DNA from: Agrostemma githago
Taxonomy: Eukaryota; Streptophyta; Magnoliopsida; Caryophyllales; Caryophyllaceae
Length of the DNA stretch: 64,000 bases
NCBI GenBank assembly: GCA_958450325.1
Contig: OY288244.1
Location: forward strand, 35,401,424 to 35,465,423
Direction of reading: 5' to 3'
Shown here: positions 45,132 through 57,900 of the stretch, piece after piece
How positions within the stretch are numbered: the first letter of the stretch is position 1
Layout of the letters: each line of letters starts with the position of its first letter
The notes under the pieces: generated by a model
The model's database searches: none
What the model saw: only the letters and a program-made list of their open reading frames with translations
Told to the model about the DNA's origin: nothing
Made by a program: the position numbers and the translations under genes

Positions 45132-46585
45132 TTACACAAATTAAACGTCAAAGTAATGTACTAAAATATAGGATACCCAATTGATATCCTAACAAGTAAC
45201 AGCTATTTATTGACCTTTGACCAACACAAAATTGCTGTCAAACATCTATATATTACAGTTGCTACCTTAACCTAATTCTTTCAATACAGGTGACAATAGC
45301 ATCATGACTAGAGATGCAACGGTCATTCTTGCAAATCCAAAAATTGAAGAGGTGACAACATTTAAAAACATGTAAGCACTAAAGCAAAGCTAAACTACAA
45401 TATTATATTGGCTTTATTTATATGATCCACAGTGATATCTTTTAAACACAATGCAGTTACCCTAAAAGTGATGGTCTAGATCGCTGGAAACCAGAAGTTA
45501 CTTTGCCAAATCCCTTCAACCACAACATCCTTTCAGGAACGAAATGCAAAACACTCAAGCAAATAAAAAATAGCACATTGGTATGGCATTTATCCCCTTG
45601 AATTAAAATTTACTTTTGACCAAGCTACGATAACTAATAACAACTTCTATGTAGTCGGGCACATTTGTCACACTTGCGCCAATATATGAAATGGACACAA
45701 CAAGAGATTGGTATTTCTATTCGTCTGAGGAGTGTCGTTCTAAGATGTCACAAAAGGAAGAATGGATGTGGTACTGTCAAAAAAAAAACTGCAAACGTTT
45801 TGATGTGGCTATACAAGAGCCCACCGTCAGGTTAGTGCATATCAAACTTACAAAACCTAAGTACCACCTGCATAACCTATTAAAATTGACTATTATTTAA
45901 TATGACCAGGTACCAGGTTAGGTTTACTATCTTTGACGATGAATGTGAGTTTGCAGAAGTCATAATCTGGAATGAAGGAATGACTAACCTATTGGGAAAG
46001 ACAGCAAGACAATTACTCAATGAAAAAGTGGTATAAAATCCTAAACAACTATTTCTATGTACTCTATTTATTTAAATTCTGCGCATAATAATTCACATTG
46101 AGAGTGTAGGGAACAAGCCCAACAGGACTGCCACCCTCAGAGTTTGGAAACATTATTGAAAAGGAGTATTTGTTCAAGATTCGAGTGACCCAAGCATACA
46201 ACATACAGCAGAAATCAACATGCTACGCTGTCATGGATATGAGTGCTGAAGAATCAGAAAAATCAGAATGGAGAGAAGTAATCGCAGGGTCGAAAGTAAG
46301 TACTACCTTTTCTAACCACCATGTGAATGACTAATTATGCCATTTTTATTTTGTTCTCACGCAAATTTATAATAGGGTACATGTGTGGAGTCCATTGTGA
46401 AGGAGTCAACCATCAGTGTGAAGGAGTCCATTGGCGAAAGCAGTAAAAAAATTGGAAATTCAAATCCTGCCACAGACATAGGGAATGAAGAAACAAAGTT
46501 ACCATCGTGCACACCAAACGAGGAACCTGTGGAAAAATCGTTTGAGATATCAAGCGAGAAAAAAGACATGAGCACAGACCAATAA

Positions 46586-48102
46586 CCCAAAAGGAGAAAA
46601 CTGCTGTTCACCGACTGATAATGCCCTTTTTTCTTAAAAATGTTAACTCTTCACTTAGCTGCCAGAAAATTGCACTTTATTTACCGTTTTGACTTTTTTT
46701 AGCAGCCAAACAATTGCGCTTTATTTTCTGTTTTGACTTAATACGTATTTCGGATTTTTAAAAGATCATTTACTAGACAAATTTCATGATTTGGTTACCC
46801 CATTTTTAGAACAGTTTTTAGAGTAGGTTCATTTCTCTCAGGCATTGAATTTTATCATCAATGACCACAGCTGCGTCACCATCCAACAGAAGCGACACAG
46901 GGATATGTAAAGCAGCCACTACAATTAGAGGTCAGAATGATTTCAACATTCGTCTCTCTAAGAGCATTATCATACTTTCAACCCATGAGTCGTAACTAAA
47001 GGATAGTTAGGCAAACTATTTTCATATGACTTTAGTGTTCAAATCTTATGCTCATCACTGAGAAACATGAACATACCTTATACTTACCTATTATCTCCTA
47101 AGAGCATATTATAGTTGATCGTCCCACCAAATAAACGCTTCAATTAGGAGAGGGAATGTGGTCAATTAATAGATACAAGGCCACCATCTCCTAAGAGCAT
47201 TATAGTTGATGTTATCACCAAATAAACACTTCAATTAGGAGAGGTGACGTGCTCAATTAACCAAACAAAAACCCCACTTCCTAAGAGCATATTATTGTTG
47301 GTGCGCCGACCTCATAAATGCTTCTATTAAGAGAGAGGACGCGGTGACTTAATCGAAACAAAGCAAAAGATGACCACGGCAAACAGCGACACGGAAATAT
47401 AATTAAAATCATATGAAAATAATGACACATGATAAAAAATTCCCTCTTGATAGTTGAGTTGTGAGGATCTACTCTTAGTTACCATCAAGCCAATCCTGTA
47501 ACACACATTAACATAAAACATGTATTAGTAAGAGTTAATGAAACATGATGCATAATTACGACACAAAACAAGGCTAACAAAACATTGATTATTGTTATGG
47601 CTTAACTCATTATGACATTGAGTTATTAGAATTATTAATTTACTACATATTACAATAAGTAGTATACATATATTTATTATTTATTATTTATAATAACTAA
47701 TTAACAAAATATTCTAAAAGTATCAAATCAAAACTGTTGCAAATCCAACATTTTAAATAACTAATTAATTAATTAACAAAATGATAAAAGATTCTTGCTA
47801 TAAATCCCACATTATATATTATATTAACATAAATACTGATTTGTTGACCAGTATATCTGTATTCAACTACTGATTTTTTTACCAATATTTACTCAAACCA
47901 TAAAAACAATAAACAACATGTAACCAGCTGTAAATCCCACTTTGACAGCATACAGTATCCACAAGTGTAACCAAAACTGATTTTACACCCATATAGAGTC
48001 CTGTGTCCACCTAAATTCAAATTCAAGTAGTATATATACAACCAACATATCAGATTTTACACCCACTTCAACCAATCTAGAATTTCAGAAACTCCAAAAA
48101 AA
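46586..48102 (+). other. Spacer between the RPA1-like genes, with 90-bp repeats
   Basis: No gene is supported. 47094-47345 is a minisatellite (listed separately). The last 100 bases hold a plausible promoter for gene 2: TATA-like GTATATATAC at 48030-48040, about 65 bases before the ATG. Confidence 0.6.
47094..47345. repeat. Three 80-90-bp repeats, each with TCTCCTAA/TTAGGAGA
   Basis: Three diverged units each begin with a TCCTAAGAGCAT word and the first two contain TTAGGAGA about 50 bases on, giving an internal inverted repeat. Lengths are slightly unequal. They may be tandem remains of a small foldback element. Confidence 0.7.
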
Positions 48103-49422
48103 ATGTTAAATTCTGATACGTTTGGCAAACTGTTGACGGATCCAACTACAGCATTCTTTGTTGGCCTCAATGAATCGTTGTCAACAAATTTGGTTGAAGG
48201 AAGAATTCTTTCAATTTGGTATGGAAAGAGGATTCTTGGCCATGACTCTACAGTAGAGACATGCTCTCAGGAACGTTTATTAGTTGATAATAAGGTTCAC
48301 ATACTCCACTTTTTCATGCTTACACTTTTTCATGCTTACTATTTCAAATATTGAGTATGCTATTCTTTCTTTTAGTAAAGTTTCCTATTGGTATCACTCT
48401 ACAATTTTAACTATTCATTATGAAAATATTATATTATGAATATTGATGACTATTCAAACAACATGTAGGGTTGCGTAATTCAATGTACCATTCACAAACG
48501 TGATCTGAAAAAGTTCAAAAATGTGTTTACCGAAGGCCTATGCTACAAAATTGGTAAGTTCAACATTGGTGACAACAAAGGTTTTGAAGTTGCTACTCCT
48601 CATAAATCAAAAATGTTGATTGACATGGACATTGAGGTAAAAGAAATAGAGACACCACTACCACAATACGGCTTTAATTTTGTGTCCATTAGAGATATTC
48701 TCGAAAAAGATTTAGAAGACCGCGAACTAATAGGTCTGCATTATTTTTATATCTAAATATTAGTTCAAATTTGTTGACCTTACAAAACATTTAATACTCT
48801 AATTAATTTATTTAATTGATAATATTTTTGTTGTTATGGCAGACTTTATAGCGGAGGTCATCGAGTATAGGGTGTTGTGGAAAGTAAGTATTCCATGCGT
48901 CTTCTTGACATTGGTCGACCAAAAGTAAGATTTGTTCCCAACAATAATATTGGATTTTTATTAACAATTTACCTATTTTATATTACAATTTTTTTAACTT
49001 GATTATTTAATTTTTCCTGATTTTGATAAAAGTGGAGATAAAACAAGAGTGTGGTTGTGGGGAATTGATTTCATGAATCAATTGTCATTAATTGCAATTG
49101 ACAACGGACACCGTGCACGTAGGCCAATCTTGGCTTTCCAGTGTATAGGGTTCAAATTTACAAGTGAGAGACTTAAATTTAATACCATTTAAACAATACA
49201 AAATAACTTATTCATTTTCATTTACAAATTTAATTTATTTATTCAGAAGAAGACAGTGTACTTGGAAAAATTATTCTCGAAACAGCGGCCACAACTAAGC
49301 TCCACTTGGAACCAAATATTCCTGAAGTCCATCACTATGACGGTACACAATGTGCACGAGCTGTGTACCGTGTCAAGTGGAATAAACAAAGTGTGAATGG
49401 CGATGAATCAGAATCAGAATAG
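48103..49422 (+). CDS. RPA1-like single-stranded DNA-binding protein, gene 2
   Basis: Five exons give one continuous 281-residue reading: 48103-48294, 48469-48733, 48843-48924, 49033-49163 and 49247-49422. All phases match and all borders are GT-AG. The first OB fold contains LVEGRILSIW, ERLLVDNKGCVIQCTI and FTEGLCYKIGKFNIGDNKGF; the second contains DFIAEVIEY, TLVDQNGDKTRVWLWG and HLEPNIPEV. This matches the DNA-binding core of plant RPA70, without the C-terminal zinc-ribbon domain, so it would be a short paralogue. It should act in the nucleus on single-stranded DNA. It may be a host paralogue or sequence once carried by a Helitron, which often capture RPA1-like genes; no helicase lies nearby. 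Exon borders are my reading, not transcript data. Confidence 0.75.
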
Positions 49423-50040
49423 CTATTACATGCCCGCCAACAACATATTTAGTTTCTTTATTAAAGTCAATGATTTTGACTGGATTGTGGTTTTATTTTC
49501 AGAATATTTTGTGTGCTGTTAATTTTTTTTTGTTTATTTTTGGATTGTTGGACAGCAATATGTTTTAAATGCAGGTGGGATTTTGTTATAAATCTATTGC
49601 TCTTATTTAACTTTAGTTAAAAAATAAATTCCAAAAATCTTATGTTAATTCAGAATTAAAAAATATTTTGGTTGAAAAAATCTGATGTTAATTCAGAATG
49701 AAAAACATTTATTTGTTAAGTATATACAAAGTTCAAAAAGAAAATTGAGCTGGAATAAAGTATACAAAATAAAAACAGGGTTGATTTAAATAAAAATAAA
49801 GTTGATTTGGCTTGAAACAAATTTTGTACAAAATAAATAATTATAAATAATATTTTCAAAATTATTAAGTCAAAAGAAAGTATATATTAACAAAAATTTA
49901 TTGATTAGAGGAAAAGTTAAGAACTCATAAAGGATATAGTAAATGAATCCCTTATAACAAAACTCTATTATAAAAATAAAAATTTATAAATAGCATATTA
50001 AAAATAAAAAGTTAAAAGGGTGATTATATTTAATTACGCT
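49423..50040. other. AT-rich spacer
   Basis: No gene seen; runs of A and T only. Confidence 0.7.
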
Positions 50041-50419
50041 ACTTCAAGCTTGGTTGCGAAGCTTCAAGGATGAAGAAAAAGTCGGTCTAAATCAGTTGGG
50101 CATTTCTTCTCCATTCGCGATGCAACGTCTGAAGGTAGATTCTCATTTTTTAGACGCTTACTTGTCTGTCTTTTTGGAATACGACCTATCATGTTTTGTA
50201 TTTCCAAGGGGAGAAATTTGTCCTCTTCCTGAGGAAATAGCTGCTATTGGAGGGTGGAGCCCTTGTGCTCATCCTGTTATGCCTTCGTTTTACCTCGATT
50301 TTAGGAGGAAATTGAGGGAATTCTTAGGTTTATCGCATGCTGAGGTAACCGGATGATGCAGGGGAATTTTGTATCCATGTTTGACCTGGCTGATAAGTTT
50401 ATGAATGGGAATGATGTAG

Positions 50420-50424
50420 GGGTC
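50420..50424. other. Target site duplication of C3 (left)
   Basis: GGGTC matches GGGTC at 59998-60002, and the DUF7745-like frame joins across it. Confidence 0.93.
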
Positions 50425-51994
50425 TGATGGTGGGATTTGTCGTGGATCCCGCCACCAAATAATAACCGGCTAGCACCTAACGGTAGTTAGGGTAAGTCGG
50501 GTCGTGTCCACGGAGACGGTATTGCAAGATTTAGACTAAATCGGCCTAAAACAAGACTATGCTACCAAACAAACACAAAGAGCTACTAATTTATGAATTA
50601 TGATGAGAGGAGAAGAAAGTAGACTAATGATGAGCTATGATGAACTAGACTATCAAATACTAACTAAACACAAGCCAACTAGCAAACTAAGAGAAATGCT
50701 AAACAATGCTAATAATCCAACTAACTATCAACCTAAAGAAATGATGACTAGCTAACAAGATGAATCAAATAAGGAAAAGAGGTGGGTTAGGTCGGGTTCA
50801 TAAGTGTAGTAGGGTGACTTGGGTGGTCAAGGGTGTCCACATACTAGGCAAACAATGAATAGAGGAAGACTAGCATGAGAAGCATGGCCACTACAACCCA
50901 AACAACCATTTCAACAAACACATGGTGTGCCAAGAATGTGACTAACAATAAGGATTTACCCTTCACCCCTAATCAAACCCTAATCACCCATAATCTACCC
51001 TTAATCCCCCTACTAACCCACAAGTAATCTACTCACTCATAATCAAAGAAGAACTAACAACAATAACAAGAGAAAACCACATCACAACCCTAACATTCAT
51101 CATAAAGAACAATAACAATCAATAACAATAATCACTAAGTAGAGATTCAAACTCGATTCAATAACAATAAACAAGAGAAAAGAAAGTTATACCAACAATA
51201 GGATGATGAAAAGATGATATCTTGCATAAAAGAGAAACCCAAATAATCCCAAGGTTGTCAATCTTGGAGAAGTCTTCAAGTATCTTCTTAATACAAGAAC
51301 TAATTAACTAAGATTAACTAAGATTAACTAAGGATTAAAGAGAGATTCAAACTAATGTGAGGAACTAAATCTAGGGTTTATAACTTGTAGAGAGGCTTAA
51401 GAGAGGCTAAACTAATGTAGGATGCATAAACAATACAAGAGGTAAGTATTTATAGGGTTACAAATGGAAGGGAATTAGGAAGAAACAAAGCGCGGCTGCC
51501 AGGTGCCCTTCCCGGCCGGGAGGAGGTGGTCCCGGTCGGGAAGGTGTCGGTCCCGGCCGGAAGGAGCTGGTCCCGGTCGGGATGGACCCAAAACAGGAGC
51601 ATCCTCTTTTGTGCACCTCATCCCGGACGGGTTGAGGTCATACCCGTCGGGGATGAGTCTTGTAGGCCTCCAATATGATCTTTAAGGTTTCTCCTTGCTT
51701 CACATGGACTTCTCATCGATTCTCGGGACTCGGGATCGGGTCTCGGAGGCTCGGGATTGGGTCCCAAGGTCTCGGGGTCGATCCCAAAGCATCGAGTCAT
51801 CGTTCCTTTATCTCGTTGGCTCCAAAATGTGTATGTATCGAGTCGGAATCGCTCCAACTCTTCCAAATCGGTCTCGGGAACCTGAAACGAACTAAAGGAA
51901 GCATAAAAAGCCCTTAAATCGCTCCCAAGGAGCGATTCCACAAGGAAATGGGACCAAAATACTACAAAATAGGCACTACAAACTACATTAATCA
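50425..51994 (-). repeat. 3' LTR of C3
   Basis: TGATGGTGGG to TTAATCA on the plus strand. TATA box near 51445-51456 (CTATAAATACT on the minus strand); palindrome-like motifs at 51507-51652. Confidence 0.93.
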
Positions 51995-54900
51995 ACTCCC
52001 CCACACTTAACCCTTACTCGCCCTCGAGTAAGCACATACTAACTACTATACTAGCCGAATGGGTATTAGCGCACCCTACGCCCTTTCAACTCACGCGAGT
52101 GCACTTAGAGGAAAAGTGCACTCCGCAAGGCAAGTCGGGTCTTGCGACAAAACTGTGGATGCAACCGGACACAAGACACAAAAACAAACAAACACACAAA
52201 CGAACACACAAAAGGTTGCACCCAAAAGAAAAGAAATACCGCTTCCCTCAAACAAGCGGTGAAAGAAACACCGGTTTAGGACTCGAGGTAAGTGACAACG
52301 TTCCCAAGCTAGCAATACAAACCGAGGTGGACTAAACCCTAATAGTATGACGACAAAGCAACAAAAACGTTGGTAACTTACCTAGGTCCTCCTAACTTTC
52401 TAAAAACGTACCACGGGACGATCGGCGGAGTGGGAAGTGATGATCCACGGTGTTAGTCGACACTGTAGGTAAGTGAGACCCCGCCCCTTTTAGCAAAGAC
52501 CCAAGAGGATCGTCCCATGTCCGAAACCGCCTAACTAGTCCAAGTAAAAAGTGAAAAACGTGCAAAATGAGGGAAGACCGACTAATGCCGCTATCATCCT
52601 TCCTCGGGACTCGGTCCTTTGGTAGGCTCTTCACGGCAAAAGTCGGAAAAAGGCTTATTTTTGTGAGGTTAAGATCTTTTTGTGAGACGATTTTCTTTTG
52701 GCATTTTCTCTTTTCTTTTGCATTTTTGCCTTGTTTTGCCATGCCATTCTTTTTCTTCTTTTCTATTTTCTTTTCGGCTTTTGTGCCTTTTCTTTTTCTT
52801 CATTCTTTTCTTTCTTTCATTTTCTTTCTTTTTCTTTTCTTTGCTCTTTCTTGGCAAGATTAGGCTTTTTGGCATTTCTTTGTATGACATGAAAGAGAGG
52901 AATCAACAATTTGCAATTTTATTGTGTGGAAATGTGTGGGAGGTAGGTAAATGGGTGAGTCGGGACGGCGCCTTCCCTTCTAACCCACAAAAAGTGGAGA
53001 ACTTGGACTAATCAAACAATCCTAAACATGGTCACCTAAGGGACGAGACTCGGTAACCAAGGCCTTTTCACACCGTGGGTGGTCAAAATGGTCAAAATGC
53101 AAATCCCGTAGTAAATCCCTAGTAAGCTAGGTGGACTCAAGGTAAAGGACCAACGAAATCATTGATTTAGGGTCATCCTACTAGATTAAAGTCCAAGACT
53201 CGATTTATACAACTAGGAAGGGAAAATAGACACTCGCACACTAGCCTCTAAACCGGGTTTTCGAAAATCATTTACACACAAGACACACAACAAAACACAA
53301 AACAAAGACTCAACGAAAACGAAAGAAAAAGAAACAAAAGCAACAAAACAAGAACAACACAAAACGAACACATACATAACACAAACACCACCCCGATCAT
53401 CCAAACAAGCCACCAAATCATCCACACTTTACAAAGCTCCACCCGAGCACAAAACATCACAATCTCCTCCAAACTCCGCAAGAGGTAAAGAAGAAAAAGA
53501 GATAAGATGTTACCGGGAGTCTTGAAAGCCTTCCAAAGTTAACGGCGATTAAAGCAACCTATAAGGGAAAGGGAGGCAAAACACGCACACAAAACAAATA
53601 TACGACACAATGGCACAAGAGGAAAACACACAAAAGAAAAATCTTTTTGATTTTTGTGAAAAAATTTCAATTTTTTAGGATTTTTTAAAGATTTTTTTCG
53701 AAAAACTACAAAAATAAAGTTAACTATGCTAGAATACCACTCCCCCACACTTAAGTCGAGCCATGTCCTCATGCTCGACCGTAGTGCATGGGAGCACAAA
53801 AGAAACTACGAAAATAAAGCTAGAAATCAAAAGGAAAAGTGGAGAAAAGGGTAGAAGGTGTCCGGCCGGGGTGTAGTCAAGTCGCCATGGGCCGAGACAA
53901 GAAAAAGATATGGATGGGGGAAGAAAATAAAAAGAAGGAAATAAAAGGAAATGGGAGGGGAGGGCTAGGTGTAATCAAGTCACCTAGCCCGGATTCCGCC
54001 TAAATCCGACTAAATCCTCAAAAAGAAAGAGTGAAAAACTTGGAAAATTTGGATTTTGAAAATGACTCTCGATGTAGTCACATCATCGAGAGTCGGGAGC
54101 AAGCACACCAAGGCCTCGAAGGCCACCATGACACAAAGGATAAGAGGGAGGGAATAAACAAAGAAGACAAGCTATAAAAACGGAAAAGAGAGGATAGTTG
54201 TCGTACCATACGGTTACCAACTCACTCGCTCCATCGTCTCATAAGTCAATATAGGCACTTAGCTTGTCCATGTCGTCGTTATTCCTCTCCAATTGCACTC
54301 CGGTTCCATGGTTGGGGCACAAATGCAAAGTGAGGCGGGTTTTGGGTGCGAAAGTCGGTTTGAAGTGAATAGAAAGTGAGGTGAAGACATGTATGTGAGG
54401 TGTAAGGGTCATACAATGAGAGTAAGGACATGTAGGGAGGTTGGGAGGGGGTATAAAGTGGTTGGGTGGTCTCAAACAACGAATAAAAGAGCCAACGGAG
54501 GACAGGGGGTCCATCCCGGTCGGGATGGGTGGTCCCGGTCGGGATGGCTATCTCGTCCCGATCGGGATGGTTGTCTCGTCCCGGTCGGGATGAGCTGCCA
54601 GTGAACCCAACTTTTGTGCACCTCATCCCGGACGGGATGGCATCCTTCCCGGTCGGGATGGGCCTTCCATCCCGGACGGGATGACCTCTTCTAGGTCGGG
54701 AAGAGTCCCTAAACCCTCTATAGCTCCCAAAAGCTCGTTCCAAGCTTCAAAAACCGACTTCCCTTCACACAATCCAAGCTCCAACAATGACCGCTCTTCC
54801 CTAGGAATCACTTCCACTTCACACCTATCACAATAAACTCAATTAACACACCAAATTCCCTCCCTCACAACGCTCATCAATCATCCAAATAATCAAGAAT

Positions 54901-54999
54901 TTCACAAAAGCAAACAAACTATAAGGGAAAGAGATATATACAAAGGGACGGTTCTTGTGGAACTCCGTCAAACAAAGGTGGTACTTTCTTCAATCTTTT
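51995..54999 (-). other. C3 3' non-coding region with hairpins and second polypurine block
   Basis: No gene is supported. In transcript order: palindrome array 54698-54512, hairpins at 54094-54064, 53990-53962 and 53894-53863, internal polypurine block near 53755-53740, hairpin at 52260-52238, terminal tract at 51995-52007. A pyrimidine-rich run is at 52690-52850. Confidence 0.8.
54512..54698. repeat. Internal palindrome array of C3
   Basis: Seven or eight motifs of the type TCCCGGTCGGGA or TCCCGGACGGGA in under 190 bases. Confidence 0.9.
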
Positions 55000-57900
55000 T
55001 CAACAACTAAAACTAGTTCCATCTCCATCAAGGGCACGGAGAAACAAGTCGAAGGCCCTATCAAAGTCTTCAATCAAGCTAGTAACATAAGCATCCACAA
55101 ACCAAGGCCCTTCATAACCTTGTCTTGACGTTCCCGGGGCATCCCGATCTACTAAGTTCAATGGCTTGAACTTGTACTTTCGATCCTTCGGTATATACCC
55201 AAACGTCCACCGGTCTTCATGTGGCCCCAAGGGAGGCTCATCTTCATCCTTTTTGCTCTTCAAATTGTCATTAAGCCCATGACACGGGCTCTCATCCTCC
55301 TCCAAATCGGAGTCATCATCCTCAAGTACATAGGAGCTCTTGTTCATGCTTTGTCCCGACTCAACCCCTAGATCGATGTCTTTCTTGGCTTGGATCATAT
55401 TGCACGACTCATTACTAGTAGGCGGAGTGTTTCCTTGGAGGTCAAACACTAACTTCTCTTCGCCTAACTCGAAGGTGATCCTACCATTCTTCACATCGAT
55501 CATGGCACCGGCGGTGTGTAGAAATGGGCGCCCAAGAATAATAGGAGTGAAAGCATTTTCCGGCATGTCAAGTACAATGAAGTCGACCGGAATGAAGAAC
55601 TTCCCAATTTGTACCGGCACATCCTCAAGCATCCCTAATGGTCGGTTGAGTGAACTATCGGCCATTTTGAGTGTAACGGATGTACGCTTAAGCTCCTTCA
55701 TCTTAAGCCGGTAACAAATGGAATAGGGGATGATGCTTACACTCGCACCCAAGTCACATAATGCCCTCTCGATCTTGTAGTTGCCTATGGTGCACGGGAT
55801 CGAGAAACTACCCGGATCCTTCAACTTTGGAAGTGTGGAACCTTGAATGAGCTCGCTCACCACCCTTGTGAACGCGACGGTCTCTTCCTTGTCGACGGAT
55901 CTCTTCCTAGCCAAGATTTCTCTCATGAATTTTCCATATGCCGGGATTTGGGTAAGTAATTCGGTGAACGGGACACTAACATCCAACTTCTTCACAATGT
56001 TAAGGAACTTGTCATATTGAGAGTCTACCTTAGTCTTCATTTGCCTTGATGGGTAAGGCAACTTGACTTGGTATTTATTTTGCTCAATCGGGGTGGACTC
56101 TTCAAATGACACTTTCTTTTTACCCTTATCTTTAGCTTGAAGTGGGGGAAGCTTGTCTTGTTGAGGTTTCTCAACTTCCCATAAGACTTGCTCCTCCGTT
56201 GGATTATCAAGGGTTGAGCTTTCTTGAGTTGGAGGTGTCATCTTTCTTGTCGGTTCTTGCATTGGCTCTTGCTCACTCGGGAATGGGGGGGAGTCATAAG
56301 ATATACCTCTCCTTGTGGTGATGGCATTGACATGCTCAAAAGTCGGAGTTACACCTTGAGGGGGTAATTGCCCTCTTTGTCTTGAGGAACTTCCCGATGC
56401 AAGTTGTGTCACTTGATTCTCAATCATCTTCATGTGAGTTTTCATTTCCTTGCTTTCCATTAAAATTTGATCAATGGCTCCTTGTTGTGACATTTGTGCA
56501 TCCAATTGCCTCTTTTGCAATTCTTGAGTATCCCTATGGATATCCACCATTTGCTTTTGCATGTCGAAGTCCCGTGGTGGTGATGATGGATTATGCGGTG
56601 TATTGGTGAGGGCTAACGGAGTACCATAGTCATGAGTAGGAGATCGGCTCCTAGGCTTGCTTTGTTGTTGATTGCCTTGAGTTGCTTGATGTTGACGGTT
56701 CCCTTGGAACCCATGATAATTGCCTTGATTAAGGCCTTGATTGTTGCCATGGTTGTGGTTTTGATAGCCTTGGTTGAAGTTCCCTTGTTGGAACCCTTGA
56801 TTGTTGTTGAATGAACCTTGGTTACTTTGCTTGAAGTTGTTGAAAGGCCTTGAGTTGCCTTGGTAACCTTGGTTGTTGTCCCTTAAGGGAGGTGGAACAT
56901 AAGGACGATGTTGTTGATGGTGTTGAAAGGCTTGTTGTTGAGGGACTTGATTGGAAGCTTGGTATTGATTAGAATAGGAAGTACCTTGCTTGAATGCTTG
57001 AAAGGTATTCACTTGCTCAATACTCCCTCTACAATTCATATGGTCATGACCAACGATTCCACAATTATCGCACATCCCATAATAAGGCAAAGGAGGTGCA
57101 AATCCCAAAGCATGCACTTCATGGATTGAGGCTTGGTGGGAGGAACCGATGCTTTGGACTTGAGTGAGGTGACCTTGAAGCTTCTTGTCAATGGATTCCA
57201 TGTGTGTCTTCAATTGAGCCCCAAGGTCAATGCTTAATTGAGTTATAGCATCAACCTCGTGCCTACCTCCTCCATTTGCCTTCCTAGGCCTAGAGTATTG
57301 CGAATTATGCACCGCCATCTCTTCGATTCTTGCCCAAGTTTGGTCATCATCGACCTCGGTGAACCTACCATTGGAGCCCATGTTAAGTATAGTTCTTGAG
57401 TCCTCATAAAGACCGTTCCAAAATTGTTGGACCAAGAACCATTGTGAAAGTCCATGATGGGGGCACGATCTAACCAAAGACTTGAACTGCTCCCAAGCTT
57501 CATATAGGCTCTCTTCATCCCGTTGTTGGAAACCGGTGATGGAGGCCCTAAGCAAATTGGTCTTTTCCGGAGGGTAGAAAGTTTGGTAGAACGCCAATGC
57601 AAGCTTCTTCCAAGTGTCGATGCCCATGGTTGCCCTATCGAGACCTTCAATCCATTGCTTCGCTTTTCCAATTAATGAGAATGGAAACAAAAACCCATCG
57701 GATTTGATCTTGTGTAACCCCGGGTTGAGATATATCGTCACAATAATCGGAGAAGGTCTCCATATGTTGGTGCGGGTCTTCGGTGGGCAAACCACTAAAT
57801 TGGTTCCTTTCCACAAGTTGAATGAAGTGGGTCTTGGCCGTAAAATTTCCGGCATAAGCGGCCGGTAGAGCATTGGGTCCCGGCAAGACATCTTCCGTAA

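Larger units (their letters stand above)
34989..46585 (+). pseudogene. RPA1-like gene 1, disrupted by element C2
   Basis: Replication protein A large subunits bind single-stranded DNA through OB folds. Exons read with GT-AG borders: 34989-35171, 35252-35522 and 35615-35702 give the first OB fold (QITARVMRKW, GSTIQASIKQVLVKSFNNGF, YIDVIEKFVDYN). After C2, exons near 45289-45371, 45457-45580, 45655-45830, 45910-46030, 46110-46295 and 46376-46585 give the end of the second OB fold (VILANPKIEEV) and the C-terminal domain (TFVTLAPIYEMDTTRDWYFY, RYQVRFTIFDDECEF, LLGKTARQLL). The zinc ribbon is odd: YSSEEC has one Cys where two are usual, then CQKKNC. The exon with the TLWG-type strand is not found and reading phases do not join across the insertion, so the gene is probably dead; a diverged or missed exon is the alternative. 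Confidence 0.7.

Noticed and set aside
46586..50040. Helitron carrying the RPA1-like genes
   Set aside because: No Rep/helicase frame is present and I could not identify a convincing TC start or hairpin-CTRR end. It is kept only as an alternative origin.
54279..54743. Minus-strand 154-residue frame rich in PDRDG/IPTG words, and similar frames at 173-706, 38475-38897, 41370-41796 and 44539-44961
   Set aside because: The repeated words are translations of the CCCGGTCGGGA arrays. Open frames there follow from the repeat and occur in several frames and on both strands.
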